A stretch of 64,000 nt of DNA from Streptomyces sp. NRRL F-2580 (GTDB lineage Bacteria > Actinomycetota > Actinomycetes > Streptomycetales > Streptomycetaceae): positions 186,001-250,000 of the forward strand of contig NZ_JOIR01000004.1 in NCBI RefSeq assembly GCF_000720115.1, given 5' to 3'. The notes under the pieces are model-generated. The model was not told where the DNA came from, did not search any database, and worked only from the letters and a program-made list of their open reading frames with translations. Positions 1 through 12,619 of the stretch are shown here, piece after piece. Numbering within the stretch: position 1 is the first letter of the stretch; each line of letters begins with the position of its first letter. A program made the translations under genes and the position numbers.

Positions 1-78
1 CAGGTCAAGGGCTCGGCCTTCACGGCAATCCACCAGGCCGACTCGAACGTGGGGGTCAACTTCCACCCCTGGTGGTAG
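1..78 (+). CDS. C-terminal end of an unidentified protein (partial)
   Basis: Frame 1 is open from the window edge and ends with TAG at 76-78. The 25 visible residues end in NFHPWW. This is too little to name a family. A hairpin about 40 bases after the stop (120-141) probably ends its transcript. The opening of the gene lies outside the window. Confidence 0.5.
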   Translation, partial: QVKGSAFTAIHQADSNVGVNFHPWW

Positions 79-119
79 CTGCGGGCTGAGCCGCTCCGAT
101 TCTTGAGGGCGTCTGTGCG

Positions 120-141
120 ACCGGACCGGCTGGGGTCCGGT
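120..141 (+). terminator. Hairpin after the partial first gene
   Basis: An 8-bp perfect inverted repeat, ACCGGACC / GGTCCGGT, encloses a 6-base loop. There is no T-run, as is usual in Streptomyces. It separates the left-edge gene from the lipid operon. Confidence 0.4.
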
Positions 142-221
142 AGCGCAGGCGCCATCGCGCATGCCCCACCGCCGCGGCCCGAGGAGAGGAGAATCCCTCC
201 GCCCCGCCTCCTCTCCCGACC

Positions 222-254
222 TTGACACCACGGGTGAATCTGACGGACAGTCAG
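222..254 (+). promoter_or_regulatory. Candidate promoter and operator of the igr-like operon
   Basis: TTGACA at 222-227 is a consensus -35 box. A perfect palindrome CTGAC-n5-GTCAG (240-254) sits where the -10 region would be, which suits repressor binding over the promoter. No strong -10 hexamer is visible. Many actinobacterial acyl-CoA operons are controlled by TetR-family proteins with TGAC/GTCA-type palindromes, but no regulator gene is adjacent, so the assignment is inference. Confidence 0.35.
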
Positions 255-290
255 GTCTCCTCGATGATGTGATGCCGGGAGGCCAGCGCC

Positions 291-2487
<2,197 letters not shown>

Positions 2488-2488
<1 letters not shown>

Positions 2489-3531
2489 TGGACTTCCACC
2501 CCACCGAGGAACAGGCCGCCGCGGCCGGTCTCGCCGCCCGGATCTTCGCCGATCTCGCCACCCACGAACGCCTCGCCGCCGCCGGCACCGGCAGCGACGC
2601 CGAACTGTGGAAGGCCCTCACCACCGCCGGACTGACCGCCGCCGTCGAGGAGATCGGCCTGCTGGGGCTGGTCCTGCTGCTGGAGGAACAGGGCCGCACC
2701 ACCGCGCAGGTCCCGTACGCCGCCACCTGCGCGTACGGGATCCTCCCCGTGGCCGCGCACGGCAGCCCCGAACAGCGGGCCCGGCTGCTGCCCGCCCTCG
2801 GCGCGGGCGAGGCCGTCGCCACCGGAGCCTTCCCGGCACGCGGCCGGATCAGCGCCTCCGCCGATGGCCGTCTCACCGGCACCGCCCCCGCCGTGCCCTG
2901 GCTGCGCGACGCCACGCACGTACTGGTCCCGGACGCGGACCGGGCACTGTGGCTCGTACGGACCGGCGCGCCCGGAGTGAAGACTGCGTCGGTAAAGACC
3001 ACCGCCCCCTGGTCGGCGGGCCGGCTGACCCTGACCGGAGCCGAGGCCGAGCGCATCGGGAGCGACAGCGCCTACGAGGACACCCTCGCCGCCGCCCGGA
3101 CCGCCTTCGCCGGGCTCCAGGCGGGCGTCTGCGCGGGCTCGCTCGCCCGGGCGGTGGAACACACCTCCACCCGTGAGCAGTTCGGCCGGCCGCTCTCCAC
3201 CAACCAGGGGGTGATGCTCCGCGCGGCCGACGCCTACATGGACACCGAGGCGATCCGGGTGACGGCGTACGAGGCGGCCTGGCGCATCGACCAGGGCCTG
3301 CCGGCCCGTGAGCACGCGCTGACGGCGGCCTGGTGGGCCTCGGAGGCGGGCAAGCGGGTCGTGCACGCGGGCCAGCACCTGCACGGCGGCATGGGCGCCG
3401 ACCTGGACCATCCCGTCCACCGGCACTTCCTGTGGGGGCGCCAGCTGGACGCCTACCTGGGCTGCGGCAGCGAGCTGCTGGCCGAACTGGGAGCTTCGAT
3501 CGCTTCGACAGCCGAGGGAGAACACGCATGA
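2488..3531 (+). CDS. Short acyl-CoA dehydrogenase, FadE28/ChsE1-like
   Basis: A 347-residue acyl-CoA dehydrogenase-fold protein, shorter than the usual 380 or so, like mycobacterial FadE28. Its C-terminal part has REQFGRPLSTNQGVM and LHGGMGADLDHPVHRHF, which resemble the FAD-binding and dimer-contact regions of the family. No clear catalytic Glu was identified by eye. It probably forms a mixed oligomer with the product of 291-1448. Its ATG shares one base with the preceding TGA (TGATG), and it overlaps the next gene by ATGA, so translation is coupled. Confidence 0.82.
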
Positions 3532-3911
3532 ACATCGGCGACACGCTGCCGCCGCTGGAGATCCCGGTCACCCGCACGCTGATCGTCGCGGGCGCGATCG
3601 CCTCCCGCGACTACCAGGACGTGCACCACGACGCGGCGCTCGCGCAGGAGAAGGGCTCCCCGGACATCTTCATGAACATCCTGACCACGAACGGCCTGAT
3701 CGGCCGGTACGTCACCGACCACCTGGGGCCGCACGCCGTCCTGCGCAAGGTGGCCATCCGCCTCGGCGCGCCCAACTACCCGGGCGACACGATGACCCTC
3801 ACCGGGACGGTCACCGCCGTGTCCGGGAACACCGTCGAGATCCGGGTCGTCGGTGCCAACGGCATCGGCCACCACGTGTCGGGGACGGTCACCGCGGCGG
3901 TGCCGGCATGA
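3528..3911 (+). CDS. Small MaoC-family enoyl-CoA hydratase subunit, ChsH1-like
   Basis: A 127-residue single hot-dog domain. DYQDVHH (28-34) supplies the Asp28-x4-His33 catalytic pair of R-specific hydratases, followed by GSPDIFMNI. The size equals mycobacterial ChsH1, which pairs with the N-terminal half of ChsH2. The partner gene here (1445-2488) lacks the His, so this subunit probably carries the active site. It adds water to the enoyl-CoA made by the two dehydrogenases. It overlaps its neighbours on both sides by ATGA. Confidence 0.85.
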   Translation: MNIGDTLPPLEIPVTRTLIVAGAIASRDYQDVHHDAALAQEKGSPDIFMNILTTNGLIGRYVTDHLGPHAVLRKVAIRLGAPNYPGDTMTLTGTVTAVSGNTVEIRVVGANGIGHHVSGTVTAAVPA

Positions 3912-5074
3912 GCGTCCGCACCCGGGACGAGCTCGGCGGCCGGGCCGCCATCGCCGGCATCGGCGCGACCGAGTTCTCCAAGGACTCCGGCCGCAGCGAG
4001 CTCAAGCTGGCCGTCGAGGCCGTGCACGCCGCCCTCGACGACGCCGGGCTCACCCCCGCCGACGTCGACGGCATGGTCACCTTCACGATGGACAGCAGCC
4101 CCGAGATCACCGTCGCCCAGGCGGCCGGCATCGGGGACCTGTCCTTCTTCTCCCGCATCCACTACGGCGGCGGCGCGGCCTGTGCCACCGTCCAACAGGC
4201 CGCCCTCGCCGTCGCCACCGGGGTCGCGGAGGTCGTGGTCTGCTACCGCGCCTTCAACGAGCGTTCCGGGCGCCGCTTCGGCTCCGGGGTCCAGCAGCGC
4301 GAGCCCTCGGCGGAGGGGGCGGCCCTCGGCTGGTCCCTGCCCTGGGGGCTGCTGACCCCCGCCTCCTGGGTGGCGATGGCCGCCCAGCGCTACCTGCACA
4401 CCTACCACCTCACCCCCGAGGCCTTCGGGCACGTCGCGGTCACCGACCGCCGGCACGCGGCGAACAACCCGGCCGCCTACTTCCACGGCAAGCCCATCAC
4501 CCTCGCCGACCACGCCGCCTCGCGCTGGATCGTGGAGCCGCTGCGGCTGCTGGACTGCTGCCAGGAGACCGACGGCGGCCAGGCCCTCGTCGTCACCACG
4601 GCCGAGCGGGCCCGGGACCTGCGGCACGCGCCCGCCGTGATCACCGCGGCCGCACAGGGAGCCGGACGCCGCCAGGAAGCCATGACCTCCTTCTACCGCG
4701 ACGACCTCACCGGGCTGCCGGAGATGGACGTGGTCGCGCACCAGCTGTGGCGGACCAGCGGACTGCGGCCCTCGGACATCGACGTGGGCATCCTCTACGA
4801 CCACTTCACCCCCTTCGTGCTGATGCAGCTGGAGGAGTTCGGCTTCTGCGGGCCCGGCGAAGCCGCTGATTTCGTGGCCGCGGACGCATTGCCGATCAAC
4901 ACCCACGGCGGCCAGCTCGGCGAGGCGTACCTGCACGGGATGAACGGCATCGCCGAGGCCGTCCGCCAGCTGCGCGGCACATCCGTCAACCAGGTCGCGG
5001 GCGCGGCGCACGCCCTCGTCACGGCCGGGACCGGGGTGCCGACCTCGGGTCTGATCCTCGGAGCCGACGGCTGA
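3908..5074 (+). CDS. Thiolase-like lipid-transfer protein, Ltp2-type aldolase
   Basis: A 388-residue thiolase-fold protein of the SCP2-thiolase/lipid-transfer group. Visible features are the N-terminal IAGIGATEFSKDSGRS, HYGGGAACATVQQA in the first half, and the C-terminal INTHGGQLGEAYLHGMNG. Mycobacterial Ltp2 cleaves the hydroxylated side-chain CoA by a retro-aldol reaction and needs the ChsH2 DUF35 domain; both partners are present here in one operon. It is the last gene of the operon, starts in an ATGA overlap, and is followed by a strong hairpin at 5089-5123. Confidence 0.85.
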   Translation: MSVRTRDELGGRAAIAGIGATEFSKDSGRSELKLAVEAVHAALDDAGLTPADVDGMVTFTMDSSPEITVAQAAGIGDLSFFSRIHYGGGAACATVQQAALAVATGVAEVVVCYRAFNERSGRRFGSGVQQREPSAEGAALGWSLPWGLLTPASWVAMAAQRYLHTYHLTPEAFGHVAVTDRRHAANNPAAYFHGKPITLADHAASRWIVEPLRLLDCCQETDGGQALVVTTAERARDLRHAPAVITAAAQGAGRRQEAMTSFYRDDLTGLPEMDVVAHQLWRTSGLRPSDIDVGILYDHFTPFVLMQLEEFGFCGPGEAADFVAADALPINTHGGQLGEAYLHGMNGIAEAVRQLRGTSVNQVAGAAHALVTAGTGVPTSGLILGADG

Positions 5075-5088
5075 GGCCCGGTCCTCTG

Positions 5089-5123
5089 GGCCCCCGCCCC
5101 CTCCACCTTCAGGGGGTGGGGCC
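5089..5123 (+). terminator. Hairpin terminator of the igr-like operon
   Basis: GGCCCC(C)GCCCCCT pairs with AGGGGGTGGGGCC across a short loop, 15 bases after the Ltp2-like stop codon. There is no T-run. Confidence 0.6.
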
Positions 5124-5208
5124 CGCCCTACTCCTACAACCTGAGATGGATCCCCCATCGGCACCTGCGGCCGATCCCAGGGCGGGCGGGCGCTCCTAGC
5201 GTGGAGAC

Positions 5209-5742
5209 ATGACCACGCCTGTGTGCACGCTCGCCTCGAATCCGACGCCGTACCCGTCGTTCTCGGCGTACGTCCGGACCCGCGGCACGGTCCTGATGCG
5301 CACCGCGCGCTCCCTCACCGCCAACCCGTGCGATGCGGAGGACCTGCTCCAGACCGCCCTGGCCAAGACGTACGTGGCCTGGGACCGCATCGAGGACCAC
5401 CGCGCCCTGGACGGCTACGTCCGGCGGACCCTGGTCAACACCCGCACCTCCCAGTGGCGCAAGCGCAAGGTCGACGAGTTCGTCTGCGACGAGCTCCCGG
5501 AGACCGAGGAGGTGCCGGCCTCCGATCCCGCGGAGGCGCAGGCCCTGCGCGACGCGATGTGGCGCGCCGTGACCCGGCTGCCGGACCGGCAGCGGGCCAT
5601 GGTCGTCCTGCGCTACTACGAGGACCTGAGCGAGGTGCAGACCGCAGAGCTGCTGGGCGTCTCGGTCGGCACGGTCAAGAGCGCGGTCTCCCGCGCGTTG
5701 GGCAAGCTCCGCGAGGACCCGGAACTCGCTCCGGTCCGGTGA
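5209..5742 (+). CDS. SigE-family ECF RNA polymerase sigma factor
   Basis: A 177-residue group 4 sigma factor with only regions 2 and 4. Region 2 includes NPCDAEDLLQTALAKTYVAWDRI. Region 4 includes LPDRQRAMVVLRYYEDLSEVQTAELL and the helix-turn-helix GVSVGTVKSAVSRALGKL. The ATG is preceded both by GGAG and by a TAGCGT box ending 6 bases before it, so leaderless translation is possible. No anti-sigma gene is adjacent, which is common in the actinobacterial SigE-like group. It stands alone between the lipid operon and the parS pair. Confidence 0.88.
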   Translation: MTTPVCTLASNPTPYPSFSAYVRTRGTVLMRTARSLTANPCDAEDLLQTALAKTYVAWDRIEDHRALDGYVRRTLVNTRTSQWRKRKVDEFVCDELPETEEVPASDPAEAQALRDAMWRAVTRLPDRQRAMVVLRYYEDLSEVQTAELLGVSVGTVKSAVSRALGKLREDPELAPVR

Positions 5743-5751
5743 GGCGGGAAA

Positions 5752-5767
5752 TGTTTCACGTGAAACC
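5752..5767. other. parS site (ParB binding), one mismatch
   Basis: TGTTTCACGTGAAACC differs from the actinobacterial parS consensus TGTTTCACGTGAAACA only in the last base. It lies in the gap after the sigma factor gene, 22 bp centre to centre from a second, perfect copy. Confidence 0.9.
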
Positions 5768-5773
5768 AGAGGA

Positions 5774-5789
5774 TGTTTCACGTGAAACA
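5774..5789. other. parS site (ParB binding), perfect
   Basis: TGTTTCACGTGAAACA is a full match to the parS consensus, in the intergenic region between the sigma factor and the acyl-CoA ligase. Known Streptomyces parS sites cluster around oriC, which supports an origin-proximal location for this window. Confidence 0.95.
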
Positions 5790-5894
5790 CGGCCCGGTTT
5801 CTACCCCCGGGTAGTGACATGCCGAGCGGTATGTGCGCAGAATCGGCAGCATCCGTAGCCGCCGCAGCGCCGCAGCGCTCATCGGGAGGACGCT

Positions 5895-7544
<1,650 letters not shown>

Positions 7545-7560
7545 CGCGCGACGCCGGCGG

Positions 7561-8136
7561 CTAGCCCCGGGTGAGCCAAGGCCGCAGCAGCTTGCTGACG
7601 GCGGGCATGGCCGCGTAGGTCATCAGGGTGCTGAAGACGACGGCGAAGGCCGCCGTCCGCAGCACGAAGTGCAGATCCACCAGGTACGGCCCGAGCACCG
7701 CGTTGCCGGCGAGCGAGATCGGGAAGATGGCCAGCCCCGAGCTGATCGCCATCTTCCACCGCGGCGGCGCGGGCCGGGTCGTACCCGGCTTGGCGAACCA
7801 CGTCTCCATGCCGTGCAATTCCCGGCGGGCTATCTCCGTGTGGTGGTGGCCGAGGCAGTTGGAGAACCACTGGGCCCGCTCCGGGGAGTCCTGCCAGCGC
7901 TGGAACGCCGCCTGGTTGCGGAAGCGGTGGACCAGGAACCACGGTCCGCCCTCCGTCGCCGGGCGGAAGAGCCCGTACCCGAGGTGGTCCGGGAAGCCGG
8001 CGGCCGTCTCCAGGATCCCGTGGGCCCAGGCCTCGAAGGTCTCCTCGTGCCCCGCGTCCACCTGGCGCGCGATGAGCAGGTTCACCTCCCCGTTGTCGGC
8101 GGGGACGGTGTGCTCGCTCGTGTTGGTGATGGCCAT
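7561..8136 (-). CDS. Monooxygenase-fold (ABM) protein with C-terminal membrane segments
   Basis: A 191-residue protein. Residues about 18-115 form an antibiotic-biosynthesis-monooxygenase type ferredoxin-like domain (HEETFEAWAHGI, PWFLVHRFRNQAAFQRWQDSPER). After a basic linker come two hydrophobic helices (MAISSGLAIFPISLAGNAVL and FVLRTAAFAVVFSTLMTYAA). The combination suggests a membrane-tethered small-molecule oxidase or sensor; no substrate can be inferred. It is convergent with the ligase gene and lies just downstream of the large PAS protein gene on the same strand (13-base gap), so the two may be co-transcribed. Confidence 0.75.
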   Translation of the reverse strand: MAITNTSEHTVPADNGEVNLLIARQVDAGHEETFEAWAHGILETAAGFPDHLGYGLFRPATEGGPWFLVHRFRNQAAFQRWQDSPERAQWFSNCLGHHHTEIARRELHGMETWFAKPGTTRPAPPRWKMAISSGLAIFPISLAGNAVLGPYLVDLHFVLRTAAFAVVFSTLMTYAAMPAVSKLLRPWLTRG

Positions 8137-8149
8137 CGGGCCAGGATTA

Positions 8150-11100
8150 CTAGTTGGTGCCGATCTTGGCCAGCAGGTCCACGATGCGGCCCTGTACGTC
8201 CGCCGTGGTGGCCCGCTCGGCGAGGAAGAGCACGCTCTCGCCGGAGGCCAGCCGCGGCAGGTCCGCCGGATCGATGCCCATCGTCGTGTAGACGACCAGC
8301 GGGGTCCGGTTCAGCTGCCCGTTGGCGCGCAGCCAGTCCACGATCCCGGCCCGGCGGCGGCGCACCTGCATCAGGTCCATGACCACCAGGTTGGGCCGCA
8401 TCCGGGTCGCCAGCTCCACGGCATCGGTGTCGGCGCCCGCCCGGGCGACCTGCATGCCGCGCCGTTCCAGGGCCGCGGTCAGCGCGGTCGCGATCTCGTC
8501 GTGCTCCTCGATCAGCAGGACCCGCGAGGGGTGCTGTTCGCTGTCGCGCGGTGCCAGTGCCTTGAGCAGGACGGCCGGATCGGCGCCGTACGCCGCTTCG
8601 CGCGTGGCGTGCCCCAGCCCGGCCGTGACCAGTACGGGTACCTCGGCGGCGACCGCGGCCTGGCGCAGCGACTGCAGGGCGGTCCGGGTGATCGGACCGG
8701 TCAGCGGGTCGACGAACAGCGCGGCGGGGAACGCGGCGATCTGCGCGTCCACCTCCTCGCGGGAGTGCACGATCACCGGGCGGTAGCCGCGGTCGCTGAG
8801 CGCCTGCTGCGTCTGCACATCGGGCGCGGGCCACACCAGGAGCCGGCGCGGGTTGTCCAGGGGCTCCGGCGGGAGCTCGTCGTCCATGGGCCGGGGTACG
8901 GGCCGGTTGACCACCTCGACGGCGCCGCCCGGGCCGTCGAGCGGCTCGGGACCCTCGTCGGAGCCCGCCTCGGGGGCTCCTATGGCGAACGCCCGGCCCT
9001 GCGGGGCGGGCTCGGCGAGCCGGCGACGGCGGCCGGATCCGGAGCCGGCGCCGGTCCCGGTGGCGTTGGGGTCCACGGAGATGCCCTGCCCGAGGGTGCC
9101 GAGGGCGCGCACGCTGATCGGCTGCGCGGCCTGACCCTCCGCCCGGGTGTCCTGCGGCCGACGCGCTCCGGGCACGGCGGCCGGGCCGGAGGGCTCGTCG
9201 TCCTCGGAACCGGTACGGGCCGCCGGAACCGGCCAGGCCGGGGTGCCGGGCAGCGCTCGGCGCCGCCCGGTCGGATTCTCGGCGGACTCGGCGGGCCGCG
9301 CGGCGGGGGCTTCGGGTTCGCCGCCGGGCGCGCCCAGCACGCGGCGGCCGCGGCGCCCGGCCGGGGTGTCGCCGTCGCCTTCGGCGGGAGCGGCGGCCGG
9401 GCCGGCCATGGCGGGGGTCTGCGGAGCGGAAGGAGCCGGAGTCGGGCCGGCGGGCAGCGCGAAGCCGCCCTCGGGGGCGATGGGCCGCGCGGGAGCGGGC
9501 GTCGGCCCGAGCCCGGTCGCCGGAACGGGGCCGCCGGGCTGCGCCGGACCGGCCGGACCCAGCGCCCGACGCCGCCCGGCGGGATGCTCGGTCAGCGGAA
9601 CCGGCGGCACCGCGGGTACGGGCGGGAGCGCGGGCACGGCGGTGCCTTGCGGGGGCACGGCGGTGCCCTGCGGGGGCACGGGCCGCCCGGATCCGCCTTG
9701 GCCGCCCTGGCCTTCGGGACCGCCCGGGCCTCCGATGCCGCCGGGGCCGCGGACTCCGCCCGGACCACCGGTGCCGTCGGCCTCGCCGCTGCCGTCGCCG
9801 GCCCGCCCGCGCCTGCGGCCGGTACCGAGTCCGGCCGGATTCACCGGGGACTGGGCGAGCTCCGGGCCCGCGTCGGGAAGCCCCGCCTCTCCTGCCCGCC
9901 GCCGTCCGGAGGGCAGCGCCAGCGCGCCTCCGCCCTGGCCGGCCGGTGCGGCGGCCGCACTCGGGGCCTCGTCGTCCAGGAAGGCGTCCACTCCGCGCCG
10001 GCCCCGCCGGCCGCCGGAGACCTTGCCGGGGGCGGCGCCCCCGGACGTCCCGGCGCCGTCCGTGGTCGGACCGGCCGGGGGCTCCTCCGCCGGCTCCGGC
10101 AGCGTGACCGTCCCGGCACCCGCACCGAGCGGGAGCTCCAGCACGTACGCCCCGCCGGGCGCGCCCGGAACCTCGACCGTCTGCAGCACGCCTCCGTGCG
10201 CGGTCACGATCCCCCGCACGATCGGCTCGTGGACCGGGTTCCCGCCCTCGTACGGCCCGCGCACCTCGATCCGTACGACGTCTCCGCGCTGGGCGGCGGC
10301 CACCACGATCGTCGAGTCGCCGTACCCGCTGCCCTGGGCGGTCTTGCCGGTGGCGTCCACCCCGGCGACGTCCGCGACGAGGTGCGCGAGCGCGGTCGCG
10401 ATCCGGGCGCCGTCCACCTCGGCCTCGATGGTCGGCGCGTGGACGGCGAACTGCACGCGGCCCGGACCGATCAGTTCGACCGCCCCGTCGACGCCCGCCG
10501 TCACGACGGTGTTGATCAGGACCTTCTTCTTCGCGAGCCGGTCGCCGCCGGAGTCCAGGCGCTGGAAGCCGAGGACGTTGTCCACCAGCGTGGTCATCCG
10601 CGAGTACCCGGCGGCCAGGTGGTGCAGCAGCTGGTTGGCCTCCGGCCACAGCTGTCCCGCGTCGTCGGCAGCCAGGGTCGCCAGCTCACCGCGCAGCTCG
10701 TCCAGCGGGCCGCGCAGCGAGTCGCCGAGGACGGCCAGCAGCTGCGCGTGCCGCGCGGCCAGGGCGTCGTAGGGCCGCCGGTCGGTGAAGGTCATGACGG
10801 CGCCGACGAGCTGTTCCCCGTCCCGCACGGGAGAGGTCGTCAGGTCGACGGCGACCGGCTGCCCGGCCTTGTTCCACAGCACCTGCCCGCGTACGCGGTG
10901 CTTGCGCCCGCTGCGCAGGGTGTCGGCGAGCGGGGACTCCTCGAAGGGGAACGGCGAGCCGTCGGCGCGGGAGTGCTGGATCAGGCCGTGCAGTTCGCGG
11001 TTGCCGAGGTCGGTGGCGCGGTAGCCGAGGATCTGGGCGGCGGCCGGATTGACCAGCACCACCCGGCCGTCGGTGTCGGTGCCCACGACGCCCTCGGCGG

Positions 11101-11566
11101 CGGCGCGCAGGATCATCTCGGTCTGCCGCTGGGAGCGGGCCAGCTCGGCCTCGGTGTCCACGGTCTGCGAGAGGTCCCGGACCACGAGCATCAGCAGCTC
11201 GTCACCGGTGTACGAGGGTTGCGGCTCGCGGTAGGCGTCGCGGCCGTCGAGATGGGCGCTGGTGATCTCGACGGGGAACTCGGAGCCGTCGGTGCGGCGC
11301 GCGATCATCCGCTTGGGTTTGGCGCGGCCGCCGTCGTCCTCGCCGGGCCGGCGCATGGAGCCGGGGATCAGCTTGGAGTCGAACTCGGGCAGGAGGTCGA
11401 GCACGCCGCGGCCGACGAGTCCCGTGCCGGGACTCTCCATGACCTCGAGGGCGATCGAATTGGCGTTGACGACCGTGCCGTTGGCGTTGACGAGCAACAG
11501 CGCGTCCGGAAGAGCGTCGAGTATTGCTGCGAGGCGAGCAGCGCCTCGGGATGGCCTGCTGCTCAC
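8150..11566 (-). CDS. Large PAS / pseudo-kinase / receiver-like signalling protein
   Basis: The protein has 1,138 residues. Two N-terminal PAS domains (LDALPDALLLVNANG and RAAAEGVVGTDTDGR) are followed by a dimerisation helix and an ATPase-like fold. About 450 residues of Pro/Gly/Ala-rich linker come next, then two receiver-like domains at the C-terminus. The histidine-box equivalent reads LGDSLRGPLDEL, with Asp where the phospho-His should be. The last receiver keeps VVMDLM but has FLAER instead of the Lys-Pro motif. It therefore looks like a catalytically dead hybrid kinase, perhaps a scaffold. GTG at 11566 is preferred because AGGGAGGA lies nine bases upstream; an in-frame TTG at 11590 would put that site inside the gene. 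Confidence 0.75.
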   Translation of the reverse strand: MSSRPSRGAARLAAILDALPDALLLVNANGTVVNANSIALEVMESPGTGLVGRGVLDLLPEFDSKLIPGSMRRPGEDDGGRAKPKRMIARRTDGSEFPVEITSAHLDGRDAYREPQPSYTGDELLMLVVRDLSQTVDTEAELARSQRQTEMILRAAAEGVVGTDTDGRVVLVNPAAAQILGYRATDLGNRELHGLIQHSRADGSPFPFEESPLADTLRSGRKHRVRGQVLWNKAGQPVAVDLTTSPVRDGEQLVGAVMTFTDRRPYDALAARHAQLLAVLGDSLRGPLDELRGELATLAADDAGQLWPEANQLLHHLAAGYSRMTTLVDNVLGFQRLDSGGDRLAKKKVLINTVVTAGVDGAVELIGPGRVQFAVHAPTIEAEVDGARIATALAHLVADVAGVDATGKTAQGSGYGDSTIVVAAAQRGDVVRIEVRGPYEGGNPVHEPIVRGIVTAHGGVLQTVEVPGAPGGAYVLELPLGAGAGTVTLPEPAEEPPAGPTTDGAGTSGGAAPGKVSGGRRGRRGVDAFLDDEAPSAAAAPAGQGGGALALPSGRRRAGEAGLPDAGPELAQSPVNPAGLGTGRRRGRAGDGSGEADGTGGPGGVRGPGGIGGPGGPEGQGGQGGSGRPVPPQGTAVPPQGTAVPALPPVPAVPPVPLTEHPAGRRRALGPAGPAQPGGPVPATGLGPTPAPARPIAPEGGFALPAGPTPAPSAPQTPAMAGPAAAPAEGDGDTPAGRRGRRVLGAPGGEPEAPAARPAESAENPTGRRRALPGTPAWPVPAARTGSEDDEPSGPAAVPGARRPQDTRAEGQAAQPISVRALGTLGQGISVDPNATGTGAGSGSGRRRRLAEPAPQGRAFAIGAPEAGSDEGPEPLDGPGGAVEVVNRPVPRPMDDELPPEPLDNPRRLLVWPAPDVQTQQALSDRGYRPVIVHSREEVDAQIAAFPAALFVDPLTGPITRTALQSLRQAAVAAEVPVLVTAGLGHATREAAYGADPAVLLKALAPRDSEQHPSRVLLIEEHDEIATALTAALERRGMQVARAGADTDAVELATRMRPNLVVMDLMQVRRRRAGIVDWLRANGQLNRTPLVVYTTMGIDPADLPRLASGESVLFLAERATTADVQGRIVDLLAKIGTN

Positions 11567-11685
11567 GACGAGCTTCCTCCCTGACCACAACTACCGGCAA
11601 GTCACGGGAGGAGTCTAAGGCCACAGGCCCGCGGCGGGGCGGCCGATGTGCGGTGGATACCGCACATTCCGCGCATCCTCCCAGG

Positions 11686-12123
11686 TCAGGAACGCCCACT
11701 CGGAAGCAGAGGTTCCAACTCGTCCCAGCGGCTGATTTCGCATCCGTTCGTCCGCCGAAACGTCGCGTCCACTCTGTGGCCGTTCCAGGTTCCGGTGATG
11801 CGGGCGGTGGCGGGGCCGCCGTGCTGCATGGTGCAGAGCTGCCGCCTGGAGACCGGGGCGAAGGGGTCCTTCCCCTCCTTGGCGAGCTGGTCCAGTCGTG
11901 CGCAGGCGCCCGCGGCCTGTGGGTGGTCGCCGCCGACGGGGTCGCATTCGAGCCGGTACTCCCGGTCCAACTGGCGGTTCCCGGTGTCGGCCATGGCGAT
12001 GGTGAGGCGGTCGGGCGGCGCCAGCAGCCCGTCCAGGGGCGCGGGCAGCGGAGGGAGCGGCCCCGCGGCCGCGGCCGCGGCGGCCAGGGCGGAGGTGACG
12101 GCGAAGGCGGCGAGACGCAGCAT
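11686..12123 (-). CDS. Secreted subtilisin-inhibitor-like (SSI) protease inhibitor
   Basis: A 145-residue secreted protein with an alanine-rich signal peptide (about residues 1-20). The mature part has the SSI fold pattern YRLECDPVGG...GAC for the first disulfide, and CTMQHGG followed by TGTWNGHRVDATF...NGCE for the second disulfide and the inhibitory loop. By alignment with SSI the P1 residue is Met and P1' is Gln. Such proteins inhibit serine proteases outside the cell. GGAG lies seven bases before the ATG. It is a single gene on the same strand as the PAS protein. Confidence 0.88.
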   Translation of the reverse strand: MLRLAAFAVTSALAAAAAAAGPLPPLPAPLDGLLAPPDRLTIAMADTGNRQLDREYRLECDPVGGDHPQAAGACARLDQLAKEGKDPFAPVSRRQLCTMQHGGPATARITGTWNGHRVDATFRRTNGCEISRWDELEPLLPSGRS

Positions 12124-12310
12124 GGGGCACTCCAGGTCGTCCGTACGTCGTACGCCTGACCAACGACGGGGGGCCCGCCGACGTTGCGTGCCGCGGCCGC
12201 TTTAAGGCTTTGCCCTCCGCCCGTCCCTCCTAGTACCGTGGGAGCGGATTGGTGAGGGGCCCTGCGCCTGTGTCATCATCTGCACGCACCCTCGTACGCG
12301 GGGGTGTGCT

Positions 12311-12401
12311 GGAGGCGTCGCCTAGTCCGGTCTATGGCGCCGCACTGCTAATGCGGTTTGGGGCTTACCCCCCATCGAGGGTTCAAATCCCTCCGCCTCC
12401 G
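12311..12401 (+). tRNA. tRNA-Ser(GCU)
   Basis: A 91-nt class II tRNA with acceptor GGAGGCG/CGCCTCC, anticodon loop CTGCTAA (anticodon GCT at 12347-12349), a long variable arm and the T loop GTTCAAATC. CCA is not encoded. Confidence 0.97.
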
Positions 12402-12408
12402 CACCTCA

Positions 12409-12442
12409 TCGAAGCCCCGGTCCTGACGGACCGGGGCTTCGA
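12409..12442 (+). terminator. Terminator after tRNA-Ser(GCU)
   Basis: A perfect 15-bp stem beginning TCGAAGCCCCGGTCC with a 4-base loop (TGAC), eight bases after the tRNA. Confidence 0.85.
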
Positions 12443-12619
12443 TGCGTTCCGGGGTAATCCGCTCCGCTCCGACCTCTGTGCGAACCCATCCGGACGATCT
12501 TCGTCCGGGGCGTTTCCGCAGGTCAGCATGGGTTTGGCTAATGGATTTCGCGTCCCGGCGAGGTCCATGTATTGTTGTTCTCGCAAGGCCAACGGGGCGC
12601 AAAACCCCGAGAAGCCCAA

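Noticed and set aside
7628..11584. A 1,318-codon open frame antisense to the PAS/receiver gene
   Set aside because: It mirrors the GC-rich codon bias of the minus-strand gene and contains no recognisable domains; the opposite strand encodes clear PAS domains with a ribosome site.
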